Assembly: GCA_905182995.1 (NCBI GenBank)
Contig: CAJJDP010000007.1
Coordinates: 310,049 to 374,048, forward strand
Length of the DNA stretch: 64,000 bases
Direction: 5' to 3'
From: Paramecium octaurelia
Lineage: Eukaryota > Ciliophora > Oligohymenophorea > Peniculida > Parameciidae
Shown: one piece after another, positions 36,811-49,193 of the stretch
Layout of the letters: each line of letters opens with the position of its first letter
How positions within the stretch are numbered: the stretch's first letter is position 1
The notes under the pieces: generated by a model
Told to the model about the DNA's origin: nothing
What the model saw: the letters and a program-made list of their open reading frames with translations, nothing else
Database searches by the model: none
Position numbers and translations under genes: made by a program

Positions 36811-37937
36811 ATGAGAAAAACTAATTAAAAAACAAATGATAACAATTTGAATTATTTGAATGGAGGAGGATTCGCAGCTAGACCAAAATCATTACTTTGT
36901 ACAGAATACAGTAATTTATAGGCACAATATGTGGCAGAGAGTTTGGAACTGCTTCTCTAGAAATTCATTAAAAAACTTGCATCAAAAAGTATTAAAATGA
37001 TCTCGTGAATATGGATCCTGGCCATAGATAATAGATGCCTACAAGTAATAATACATATTTGATATCTTTTAGCATAGTAGGTTTTATAAAAGTTGGACTA
37101 GGAAAAATAAGTTAGGTAATAAGGAGTAACAAAGGTTGGTTAAAAGTCTTAGTAGGTCTTATATGAATAACCCTAATAAGTCATGGCTCTTGTTGGAGTA
37201 AATGCGTTGAATAAATTTATAGTGCAGAAAATGTGGAAGAAGATTTAACCCTGATAGAATCAGAAAACATGAATCAGTTTGCATAGGACCGGAACCAGAT
37301 ATCTAAAAAATAAAAGAACAATAATAGGAATAAAACAAAAGGGCTGCGAAATATTTAAAGCCAAAAAAAACAGGAGCATCTTGAATTTTAATAAGCTTTA
37401 AGGGAAATGAGAAAAGTTAGATAGTAAGAAATAGCAGAAGGGAGAGGCAATCCTTTTGGTCATCAATAATATGGTTCATCTTATGGAATGTCAAATAAGT
37501 AACAACCTGCAAAAAGTGGGAAATATAATTAATATCAACAAAGCAATAATAGACCTTAATCTAAGTAGCAATATTAGAAACAATCATAATAATAATAATA
37601 GTTCAATCTATAAGGCTATTCATAAAGTGTTAAAACAACCCACAAGTAACCTAATTTTGAATAATAATAAACAAAGATGATTTAAAAATCTCCAATTTCT
37701 TAAATGCCTTAAAAACAATACTAGTAGCCTACTAAGAGTTCTTATAATGATGTTGGATATGGAAGACCTGCTTATAACACTGGTGGAGCATGTAAAATAT
37801 GCATTTGAATATTAGCTTACTAAATTGCTCACTCGAATGTTAGCACTTTTAGTTTATTTACTTAAGATGGAAAGCCAAAAAACTATGATAATTATCAAAA
37901 GAACAATCCGTATGCAAAGAAGAATGGGTTATATTGA
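36811..37937 (+). pseudogene. C2HC zinc-finger protein (ZC2HC1-like) with a +1 frameshift at an A8 run
   Basis: Four introns (23, 28, 25 and 24 nt) fit. Two C2HC fingers are visible: CTICGREFGTASLEIHQKTC and CRKCGRRFNPDRIRKHESVC, the pattern of the ZC2HC1 family. After the second finger the frame reaches KPKK inside the run CC-A8-CAGG (about 37,371-37,380) and would stop at once. One base less in the run restores KQEHLEFQQALREMRKV and 180 further residues rich in Gln, Ser and Tyr, ending YAKKNGLY and TGA 37935-37937. The summed exons are 1,027 nt, one more than 342 codons. No GT donor lies between the finger's last cysteine codon and the run, so an intron does not explain it. Sequencing error, indel or programmed frameshift are all possible. 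Confidence 0.75.
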
Positions 37938-38120
37938 TAATTTTAACAATCATTAATAATTAATTTACTATCATGCCATTGTTTATTTAAAAAAATAATA
38001 TTTTAAGTTTAATTTACAATAAAAATAACAGAACCTATTTAGAATCGATAATGATTTAATTGGAAAACATACTTAAAAGGAAGGGGTTGAAATAATTTAA
38101 TTGTGGGTTTATTTATATTA

Positions 38121-39477
38121 ATGTTTATTTTTAAATTGCGGTATTATAATTCCTCAATTTTAACAGAACTGAATGCTCGATTTGGACTTCTAAAGAAGGG
38201 GATGTCGGTGATTGAATTGGGTTCTGGCTCAGTAAATATTTATTTAAATTAGGGTCATTGGACGGAAACATTGAGAAAAACAATTGGTTCAAATCGGGAG
38301 GATCCGAAAATATTTGCAATTGATGAAATCTAATTACCAAAAAGGTGTAGGGATGGAGTCATTTTCATTTAAGGAGATGTAGATAAAAAGGAAACAATAA
38401 TGAAGCTTCAGAAATCCCTTGATTTAAAACCTGTTGATTTAGTAAGAATAATTTAGAATATAGATAATATCAAATTTACAATGCAGAAGTTAAAATGATA
38501 GAGATATTGATAATTTTGAATAAATCAGATTAAATAGAATTGCATTGAATATAGCATTAAAGACTTTAAAAACAGGTGGAACTATGTTGATAAAAGCAAG
38601 AGAGGGTTTACCAGAGGAATAAAACTTTAAATTTATTAATCTCTTTTTCCGAGAGACAATAAAGGTTAGGCCCTAAACAGCTAAATTAGATTTTCTTAAA
38701 CATTATTATTTGGGATTAGGATTTAAATAGAGAGATGAATATCTGAAATATCCAACATTTTTTTAGAAAGTACTCAATTTTCAAGATGATCAAATATTGG
38801 AGGAGGAGGTTCCCCCTAGCTTTTAAACTCAAGCTGAAAGAGATTTGGAAATTTTGGAATTCTTGTAATATGCTGCAAAGCATTAGATCGCCGTTACTTA
38901 GAGTTAGATAGATGAAATAAAATAAAATCCAAGATATAAAAATATAGATTGGGAAAAATATCCTCTATTCATTGTTCCAGGTCCTTTGACGGAATACTAA
39001 CAGTAAATGATCTTGATTGCCAGATATAATGGCAAATTAAGTTTTACTCCTAATACTAACTCAGTGGAGGAGGATATCAAGGAGGGGTAGGAAGTCATTG
39101 AAAAAATAGAAAAAGCGTTAGCAAGTGATGAAAAATCAAATGAATTATTGGAGGAAGGGGAAATCTTAGGTTAAGAAAAATAAGAAGAATCTGAAGAGTT
39201 AAAAATAATGAAGGAACAAATTAGTCGAATAGAGAAGGATGAAATGAAATACGAGATGAAAAAAGGAGATTAAGAAAAATTAGATAAATGGCTGCATGAT
39301 TCTACTGGCAAATATCTTTAGGACAATTATAAAGGCGAATCAGCAGAAAAAATTATTTAATAAGAAATAGCTAGAGGTAATGTAACGAAGGAGGAACTGC
39401 TAGAATATTTTTAATTGAACGAGAAGAATTTAATTGATAAGGCAAATAGAGAATATGAAGAATGTAATATTTTGTGA
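38121..39477 (+). CDS. FtsJ/RrmJ-type RNA methyltransferase with long C-terminal extension, 437 aa
   Basis: Two introns (21 and 22 nt) give 438 codons ending at TGA 39475-39477. The first 210 residues are an FtsJ fold: MSVIELGSGSGHWTETL (SAM loop), IFAIDEIQLP, VIFIQGDVDKKETI, VDLIISNLQCRSQNDRD, GGTMLIKAREG and the closing YYLGLGFKQRDE. The layout fits 2'-O-ribose methyltransferases of rRNA such as RrmJ/MRM2. The lysine of the K-D-K-E set is present in MLIKA; the aspartate usually in an SDxAP motif reads SNLQC here, so activity may be altered. Residues about 215-437 are acidic and Glu/Lys-rich and have no counterpart in RrmJ. Confidence 0.85.
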
Positions 39478-39646
39478 TTTAAAATAATAGAATTACAAAG
39501 AAAAGCTGACAAAGTCAACTAACAAATGACAAAGGAACACAGATAAGAATATTATAACAGAAAAAAAGTACTTAAGACTAGAAGACAATGAATTCATATT
39601 ATTTTTTTAAATGTTAAATGAGAAAATATTAAAAATTTTATAAATT

Positions 39647-42600
39647 ATGATTATTTAAGAGAGAACAAGCAATCACATTTATAAACCAACGGAAGGGGAT
39701 TCATAATACTAAATTATCATAAAAAGGGATTAAGAAATAACTAGACAATAAATCGTGATTAGATTGCAAGGCCAAAATGTCAAATTCTCTGTACCAGACA
39801 CTCAAGAAGCTTAAGAATTAAGTACTCTGTTAGAGTAAAGGGATAATTTGCCGAATATATAATAGCTGAATTATGTAGAATAAATTTTTCAAAAATACAA
39901 TGAGTTTGAAGAACGATTTAACTTGTTTTTCACTTGTAGTCATTAAAGATTTAAAATTACTTTCGATCTGAACTAACTTATAATTACAATTGTCTATTGG
40001 AGTACTTTCTTTAGTGTTCTCTCAGAATCTATAGTATAATTAGAATTTATATTTAGGCTATCGAGAACAGTTCAATCATACAAAATGATAAAATACGCAA
40101 ATAAATAGCTCATTAGTTGCCTGTGTATGCTTTTTTATATACAATCTCTTCATAAATGTAAGAATTTATTAGAAATTTAGATGTTAGCAAATAAATAAAA
40201 TTTTAATTTGGATACTTTTGTTTATATGTTTAATAATAATACCATTATTTGTTCTCCTAGGATACCATCTTAATTTTTTTGGAAATTACGATGGGTTTTC
40301 TTAGGATTACACCGGTGTAGGATATTGCATAGTAAGTTTCGCAATTTTTATAAACTCACTTATAAATAGAGGATTTTTAACTTTTATTAAAAAAGTCTCA
40401 TCAGCTGTTTTGGCTACCTTATTTAATTGCAGCTTCTGTGTATTAGTGTCATATTTCATACTTTTCAAAATAGTAGCCTTTATATTATTGGTTTAATCAA
40501 CAAAATTAGAATATATAGTTGATAATATTACTTCAATAATTGCTCCATCTACATTTTTAGTAATTTTATTTTTTTCAATTTTCTTGATTAAAGGATTGTT
40601 CTTTTTAAAAAAGAAAACAATTAAATATGACTTATATTAGCTTTCGTAATAAAAGTATGCAGATCAAGACATTAGAAGAGAATACAGTAATTACCTAATG
40701 AACACGAAAGCTACAAGATACTTTACTAAACTAAAACTGAATTATGTTGTACCAATTTTATTCGCTATTTCCTATGCTGTCATAGAAATCTTTTGCTATG
40801 CTAATCTAATAATTGGATTATAATCCTATGATTTTGAATAGATAATTACTTTCGGATTCTTACTTATGGCAATACCAATTTTCATAATTCTTGGAATATG
40901 TTTAAGCAATTCAAGAATCAAAATGTAGAACATATATCTATACACACCTCTGCTATTTGGTGCTATTTTCAGTGTGATATGTATTAAAGTATGGAGTCTT
41001 ACTATTGAGAACTAATACTTAAAATCAATTTCAAGATTAATTGGTATATGCCCATTATTAATCTCATTGATGTGGCTAACCGTTGGATTTTTTAGATCTG
41101 AAAAAAGAAATCAGAAGCTATTTGTAACGCTTTTCTCGTGTTATTCTTTTGCCCTTCCTTTTGGAATTTTCTTAACCTTTTCTGAATATTTTGATGATTC
41201 TGGACTGGAAATAGGTGCATTTGTATTAGCAAGTATTGGACTGATTCCAATAATACTCCTTATCATTTATTACATTATTGTAGTGTTAATCTATTTGGTT
41301 AAATTACCTAAGCAGGCAGAAAACCTTTAATTTATTGCTTTTGAGTACATAAACTTAAACAATTATGCAGTTTGGTATAATGCTATATGTTATGTCATAT
41401 CATTTTATTTGATTTGTTATTTTGCCTGGAACGAGCCAGCCACAGCCACAGGAACCAAGAAAGGAACAGTTTATTATTAATTATATATTTTAGATCATTG
41501 GTTTATTGAGTATTCATACAGTCTTATTTATTTTGACAAGCAATGCTTTATCTCTTTAAGTAAAGGAGAGAACATAAGAAGAAATTGATTAATAATAGAA
41601 TTTAACTTATACTTAGAGGATCACCAATAGAATTCAGGATGGTACTACAGTTGGCATTATACTTCCATTTATAGTTTTATTGCCAATAGGTCTAAGTGTT
41701 GAGAGTGAAGTAGCAAAGAATGCTTTATTAGCAAATTCAATTGGAGTTCCTTTGTCAGTGTTATATTACAAGTTTTAAGTTTCATTGAAACAAGAGTCAG
41801 TCAACTATTAATAATTTATCCAGCCCCTTGTAGTTATTGTAGGTTGGACATTTATAATAGGTCCAATTGGAACTGTATTTCCAATTCTTGCTGACTATTT
41901 TGAAAATTCCTCTCCAGAATTCGCCTTATTTGCTTAATTAGCTGTTGCTTATTCAATTTTAATAATTATAATAAGTGTAACAGTGTTATCCATATTTTAT
42001 TCTGTCTTATTAAACAAAGAACAATTAGAACTGAAAAAGAAAGAAGTACTCAGAATGGTAATGCATGAATTTGCTGAAAATGGTGTTTTTGCAACTGAAG
42101 AGATTTCATCTTTATTGTTTGTCAGATATGTTCAACATAGAAATCCGATAAAGTTAGAGAAAGATTTGATTTAAGGTGATCCAATCAATATGTATGAACA
42201 TCCAGAACCCAGTGAGAATCATAATATAAAAAATATTCTGGTGACAAAACAAGATTATGAAAATAAAATGAAATTAGAATAAATTTAAGAGAATAAAAGA
42301 GAAAAGATAAGAAAGTCCTTGAGTGCAAACATTACTGACACCTAATCTCTAACTTCTGCAGATACAACAAAATAAGAAGATAAAGTAGAAAATCATGGCA
42401 TTTTATATCATTTACAAGATTGTTTATTCTCTTGTTTATTATGCAGATTTGGGTATTATGATTTAGAGTAAATGGAATTAAATGAAACCAATAAACAACT
42501 AGAAATATCAGAATTAAAAAAATTAAAAATGATGGAAGAATAAAGAATAATATACAGAGCTAGAATAGGGACTGAGAGAAGATAATCTACTTTGATACGT

Positions 42601-44610
42601 TAAGATCCCAAATATTCCGATTAATTTAGCAATATTTTATATGGATAAAAGGCAGAAAGATTCTGGGTAGCTCTTTATAACATGTTCTTAAAGTAAGGTG
42701 ACTTTACAAGACTGTTAGAGATCTTAGCATTGGAGAAAGACCCTGAGATATTAAAATAATATTCAAGTTATGAGGAGAAAAACGAAGCATTTACAATATC
42801 AGACGAAGATTTTGGGTTGTTATTGTACGATAATTTTAAAGACAAACAATAATCCTATGATGAAATACTTAAAAAGTAAGCAGTTAGTAATTTCCATCGT
42901 TTAATTAAGGAATATCCTGAATTATATTCATCACTACCTAATTTCACTAATGTTTAGAGTATGATTTAATCATAAAACTTAACCAAATCTGAGAAGTTTA
43001 ATGAGAGTAGAAAATGTTTCCACAAAATAGAAAATGCAGAATAGGATGGAAATGCTGAAGAATTTTAAAGGCTTAATTAGAAATACGAATAACAATTAAA
43101 AGAAACAGAAAATAAATATAAAATGAAGGCACCTAATGATTGTGAAAAAAAGATTTGGACGGCATGTAAATGCATTCATACTGCGATTTGGATAACACCC
43201 AAAAAATATACTTAGAATCTTATGAATCAATTAGCAGACCTCTATAGTAAAATTGCTCCTATTGAACCGAAACCCAATCCGATAAGTGAGGACTGGAATA
43301 GGATAGCACCAAAAATATGTAATTGTTTAGTTGAGGAATTTAATAAATTTGACAGAAAAACTAACGAATAAGAATATAAATTCCAAATTACTATCACAAA
43401 TTGTTTGGCTGTGTTTTTAAGATGCTACGATCTATACGGATTGATAACATTAGCATTTGATTCTCAAGTAGGTTGGTTTGGAAATAGATCTGAATTCAAA
43501 CCTATAAAAATGGTAGATTATTCAGCTATTTGGAGTGAATACAATTTTTTCTTCTTTATGGCTTTGGTGATGAGTATTGCTTATATAGATCTAGGATTAA
43601 AAGCTAGTAAATAAATAGCTGATAATTCATTTGGTTTTGATGAAGATGGGTCAATAGCAGGTATTAAGAGTTTAAGATTCTGGTTGAGTAAAACCATTTA
43701 AGTGATTAGTGGACAATTTATATTTGTAATGAAGACATACATCGATGCCTTTATTTGTGATTACAGTGAATACCCATACACTTTAGTAAGATAACCCTCA
43801 GTAGAATGTATGAGTGATCTACATTTTTTATATATTACTTTTGCAATCGTAGGCTGTGGAATTTACTATCCTTTGTCGACATACTTGCAACCCACATTTC
43901 AGTTTATGGATCGTTCATTAGACCTTAAATATAAATCGAATTTTGTAGTGTTATACATACAAGCAAAGCTATTGATTTTAGGATCAAGCTCAGTATTTTC
44001 TAATTTGTAAGAGTCTGCATATTTATACTAAATGCTTTTCTCATTTTTTGTGATGAGTGGCCTAGTTTATTTCCATTTCAAACTTGACCCTTGTTACATA
44101 AAATGGTTTAATACGGTAGACAGATCTTTATTACTACTTCTATGTTATGTAATTACAATTATTTATCATAGTTCTACTTTGGGGCATTCATTATTATGGT
44201 TAGCAAAAATGTCTAAGTTGGCTGGGCTATATCTCTATTTTTTACTTGTTGTACATTAATATACCTGGCTTATTTCTTGGTTTAAGAGAGAAGGAAAATT
44301 AAGATAAACTCATCAACATAGGTTAGACCATTAGATGTTTAGAATACTAATTCAGTAAGGAGCACTTGATTTATTCTATTAAATAATTTATTATTTATAA
44401 ATTAAATTTCTATTTTTTAATTTAAACAATACTCTTAATGAAAACAACATTAATTTACCAAATTTTAAGCTATTCCCTTATTATTAACAATCGGAGAATT
44501 ATAAAATTTTATCAGAATTTCACTGGCGGTAAGATTAAATAGAGTGTATAATATTAATTTGAACTGGAGAAACTTTTCAAAAACATGATGATAGATTTAA
44601 TTAAGAATGA
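39647..44610 (+). CDS. Very large multi-spanning membrane protein, 1,622 aa
   Basis: Four introns (40034-40056, 40158-40180, 41469-41493, 44546-44569) give exactly 1,623 codons ending at TGA 44608-44610. After a soluble N-terminus of about 160 residues, many hydrophobic helices follow: NKILIWILLFICLIIIPLFV, FLVILFFSIFLIKGLFFL, NYVVPILFAISYAVIEIF and about a dozen more to residue 790. Then comes a charged cytosolic segment of about 450 residues (coiled-coil-like, Glu/Lys-rich), then a second group of helices (FFFFMALVMSIAYIDLGL, SLLLLLCYVITIIYHS). No transporter or channel signature is recognised. The final 24-nt intron is chosen because it gives a stop after IEQTFQKHDDRFNQE; otherwise the stop would be TGA 44560-44562. 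Confidence 0.75.
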
Positions 44611-44797
44611 GATACTACACATAACTTAGTAATAGAAGGAAGAATAATCTAGCAAAAGTATCAGATTAACTTTTATTGTTCTTGTATATTGGTTATAGCC
44701 TTGTTTCCTCTTTGAAATAGTCAACTAAATAATAATGATGAAATAGATAATTGAGAAATACTCTTAATCAAATTTCAATTCCAAAAAACATCTTTTT

Positions 44798-44836
44798 TCA
44801 ACATTTATTTATTGATATTTCCAATAAATGTTTCAT
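44798..44836 (-). promoter_or_regulatory. Candidate SECIS element for the thioredoxin reductase
   Basis: On the minus strand, about 130 nt after the Sec codon, the order is ATGA (44836-44833), AACATTTATT (44832-44823), a 13-nt loop GGAAATATCAATA, AATAAATGTT (44809-44800), then GA (44799-44798). The two arms pair perfectly over 10 bp. AUGA before the helix, GA after it and an unpaired AA at the 5' side of the apical loop are the hallmarks of a eukaryotic SECIS. A-rich and T-rich flanks can form the lower helix. Seen by eye, not scored. Confidence 0.75.
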
Positions 44837-44937
44837 TTAAGTTTGTTTTATTTTGAAACAAACAAATGTATTTCTTCCTAGAAATTAGCCTCAGAATACT
44901 TCTATTAAGGGTTAGGCGGAGTTTTTGTTTAAAACAT

Positions 44938-44960
44938 CCCCTAGCCTATTTGGCTAGGGG
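44938..44960 (-). promoter_or_regulatory. Perfect 9-bp hairpin just after the Sec codon
   Basis: CCCCTAGCC, 5-nt loop, GGCTAGGGG: a GC-rich perfect stem in very A+T-rich DNA. On the minus strand it starts 8 nt after the Sec TGA and 2 nt after the stop TGA. Stem-loops this close downstream of UGA are known as Sec redefinition elements in some selenoprotein mRNAs. It could also act in 3' end formation. The remainder of the 44,611-44,962 gap holds the SECIS candidate and A+T-rich sequence. Confidence 0.55.
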
Positions 44961-44962
44961 AC

Positions 44963-46503
<1,541 letters not shown>

Positions 46504-46925
46504 AAATTAATATTAAAATTGTATTTAATCTTATTTCCTATAAATATACTGAATACAAATGAGATCATTATCATCTCATAATTATAGTTTAATTTAAAAT
46601 ACATTGTTAAGAAATTATGAATGCCTCCAAAATTATATTAAATTCTCGAGTTTGATTTTAATTGGAATAATTTTATAATAAAGAATAACATAAAGTGAAT
46701 AAAATTTAAACCATTTTGATTAACAACTACTACTAAACTTAGATTAAAAATATAAAATTTAATAGCGACATATATAATACATAATATATATAGTAAACAA
46801 AGAATTTTTTATTTAATTGAATTTAGGTGAGATTTACTCATCTTTCCTCAGAAATATTGATATAATTTCTCCAATTAAGTAGATTCCAGTACATTTATGC
46901 TATTGAAAAATTATCCTCTAATTAT

Positions 46926-47213
46926 TCAAAGCAGTACCATTTCTAACTATCTGTAATGGTTAAATTATGCAAAAATTTGTTATGTCTCTTACTAGTAAGG
47001 ATGGCAAATATACACTAATTTCTGGATATTTTTAGTTTAATTAAGTTCAAAAATATTCTTGACAACATCTTTAATAGTTCTCAAAGATTCTCTTTAGCTA
47101 AAAATGGAAATAATTTTTTTCTTAAATGCTTTATGTCTAAAAATAACAGTATCAGCAACGTATTATGAAAAGACTTATCGATATTAAATAGTTAAACAAT
47201 AAAATATATATAC
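46926..47213 (-). pseudogene. Open stretch without ATG, possible relic, in a 712-bp gap
   Basis: Directly after the stop of the 47216-47518 gene a minus frame stays open for about 95 codons to TGA (+ strand 46926-46928). It reads like protein (VIFRHKAFKKKIISIFSQRE, SLRTIKDVVKNIFELNQTKN, YICHPYQQETQQIFAQF) and goes on after the TGA (LESTQLEKLYQYF) to another TGA. No upstream ATG was found. A 95-codon run is not rare by chance here. It could be the remnant of a duplicated gene. The rest of the gap, 46,504-46,850, shows only A+T-rich sequence. Confidence 0.25.
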
Positions 47214-47215
47214 AA

Positions 47216-47518
47216 TCATTATTAGAGTTATTCTGAGATGGAAGTACTCAACCTTTTTAGAATGAGAGGAGATCGAGCCATTTGTAAGGAGCATCGATTA
47301 CTTGGGGTACTTGATATATTATCTGATGTCTCAGTGTCAGAATCAAGAGATCTTAAGGAAAATACTAGTTTCTTTTTTGCGTCTTCATAGTTCAATTGTT
47401 TCAAAAGTGGATCTGTGAGTTATTCTAGTTTTAACTATTCACATAAGTATTTGGTTATTTTTTTCTCGATTTCCTTCATTTCTTGAAAACACAATTCATT
47501 ATCTATCGTATCATTCAT
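47216..47518 (-). CDS. Small protein, 100 aa, unknown
   Basis: Single exon, ATG at 47518 down to TGA (+ strand 47216-47218). The first 55 residues are helical and charged (FQEMKEIEKKITKYLCEQLK). The second half is Ser/Thr-rich with basic patches (SLDSDTETSDNISSTPSN; ARSPLILKRLSTS), a typical phosphorylation-prone segment. The base composition is clearly richer in G+C than the flanking gaps. It is divergent from the next gene with 49 bases between the starts. Not recognised. Confidence 0.6.
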
Positions 47519-47567
47519 TATAATTAAAATATTAATAATTTTTGTATTATTGATTTAAATTTAAAAC

Positions 47568-48048
47568 ATGAATTGTGACAAGTCTATACTCAAAGAACTA
47601 ATTTAAACAAATATTATTTTGATCGAAGAAGCCAAAGAATCTAACCTATAGAACTTTAACAATTCCAAGATGTGGATCAAAAAGTCCTTTAACAATTTGT
47701 TTAATCTACTTCCAAAGGAAACCCTTGAGATGGACATTAATCAATTGCTTACAGTGTCGGAATAGGAAGAATTGCTTAAAGACCCTCAGCTTTCCATTGA
47801 CTTTTTTAAAAATAAGTTCTAAAGAGAGATAGATGATCAAGATTGGGAAGATGAAGTGGAAACACACCTTACCCCACCAAAAAAGTAAATTGAATTTTTC
47901 ATAAACAATAAGATTAATACCCTAAACTCGAACTTTATAATCCAGCAATATGGGATTTAGAAAGAAGCCTGCTACAATTATATAATCCTCATAAAAAAAG
48001 CTTCTTTCTAGTGCAATTCACAATAAATACAAAAGAAAAATAATTTGA
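47568..48048 (+). CDS. Small protein, 150 aa, unknown
   Basis: One 28-nt intron (GTAAATTGAATT...AATAAG) gives 151 codons ending at TGA 48046-48048. The N-terminal 95 residues are helical and acidic (LIEEAKESNLQNFNNSKMWI; QEELLKDPQLSIDFFKNKF). After the intron the tail is basic (FRKKPATIIQSSQKKLLSS). Without the intron the frame stays open but becomes unlike the first exon; the intron model is preferred because it yields a coherent basic tail. No domain recognised. Confidence 0.55.
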
Positions 48049-48059
48049 TTTCATAGAAT

Positions 48060-49170
48060 AATAACTTCATTTATGTATAAATAACTATATTCATAAAACA
48101 AAGAAGAATTCTCAAATCTACGATTATTTTTTAAGAGAATATTTATGCATGCATTTTTAACAAAAATACTTTTTTATTAAGATTTAATCATCCACTTCCT
48201 TTTTTTGGTTCAGTACTCTAAACATTTCTTTTTGATTTGATCAAAATTGAAGTGATTTGATTTAATCACATGAAATTATTTCACATGTGAATCTCTGATT
48301 AATAAAAGGAATTCATCATTGAAATTAAAATTATACATTCTTATGTTGTTCTAATGAAACAAGAAGGAACCATGCTCCAGGATTGAATTTACATGTATTC
48401 CTCTTGCTTGATTCTGATAATTCTTTAAAATTTCAATAAAAATAGATTAATAATATTCTGAATTTCTACTTATTTTACTTGGAACACCAAATAAAAATAT
48501 TTCTAATTGCTATTTTCTTTGATTATCTTTTAAATGAACAATTGTCACGGTGTTGATTACTCAAAAGTGAAAATATTTTCGATTTTTTTTTCTCAGAAAA
48601 CTTACTAAATCTTTTATAATATCTATCTTTATTTAGTATTTATAAGAACTTAAATTTTCGGATATTATATCATTGTATTTCATTCACAGTCAATAAGTTT
48701 TATTTAATGTAATCTACATTAAAAATCTTTATTATAATTTATATTAACTACACTTTAAATCAAAGTTTATCTGAGGTTTCTTTCATAGTGATATTTATTA
48801 TATTTCTTAAGATATTTGTAATGCCTTATTCTACATTTTCCAAGATTATGCAACATATTGTTATTTCCATTTTTAAAAGAATAAGTACTCTCTCAATCTA
48901 AAATAAATAAATGATTTCTAATTTATAAATGAACCATAAATTTCACAAAACCATGTTTTAAATCTTTTAAATGTAGATTAAATATTAGAATATTCTATTA
49001 ATTCATAGTAATTTCTACAAAAAAAATCTTTAATATATCAAAGATCTATAGGAATATCTAAATGTATCAATAAATTTTGGTTTAGAGTTATCTTTAGAAT
49101 GTCCTTTGACCAAAAATTACTATATATAGGCTTCTTAAAGAGATAATGTATACAATTTCTCAAAATATTA
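48060..49170 (-). pseudogene. 1.1-kb gap with one long minus frame broken by TGAs, possible relic
   Basis: No intact gene was found in 48,049-49,193. One minus-strand frame reads protein-like for most of the gap (FKTWFCEIYGSFINQK; FGVPSKISRNSEYYQSIFIE; ARGIHVNSILEHGSFLF) but has about six TGAs in 360 codons, close to the chance rate. The part around 48,330-48,430 is richer in G+C than normal spacer. A plus-strand frame is also open there for about 80 codons. I see a possible decayed gene but cannot exclude chance. Confidence 0.25.
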
Positions 49171-49193
49171 TTTAAATTAAATAAGTAATAAGT

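Noticed and set aside
37540-37640. AAT-rich runs (AATAATAAT) as a microsatellite or repeat element
   Set aside because: They encode Gln/Asn runs within the zinc-finger gene when read with the ciliate code.
44585-44822. Plus-strand frame of about 77 codons after the large membrane protein
   Set aside because: It overlaps the last exon of the membrane protein in another frame and covers the SECIS region; no independent support.
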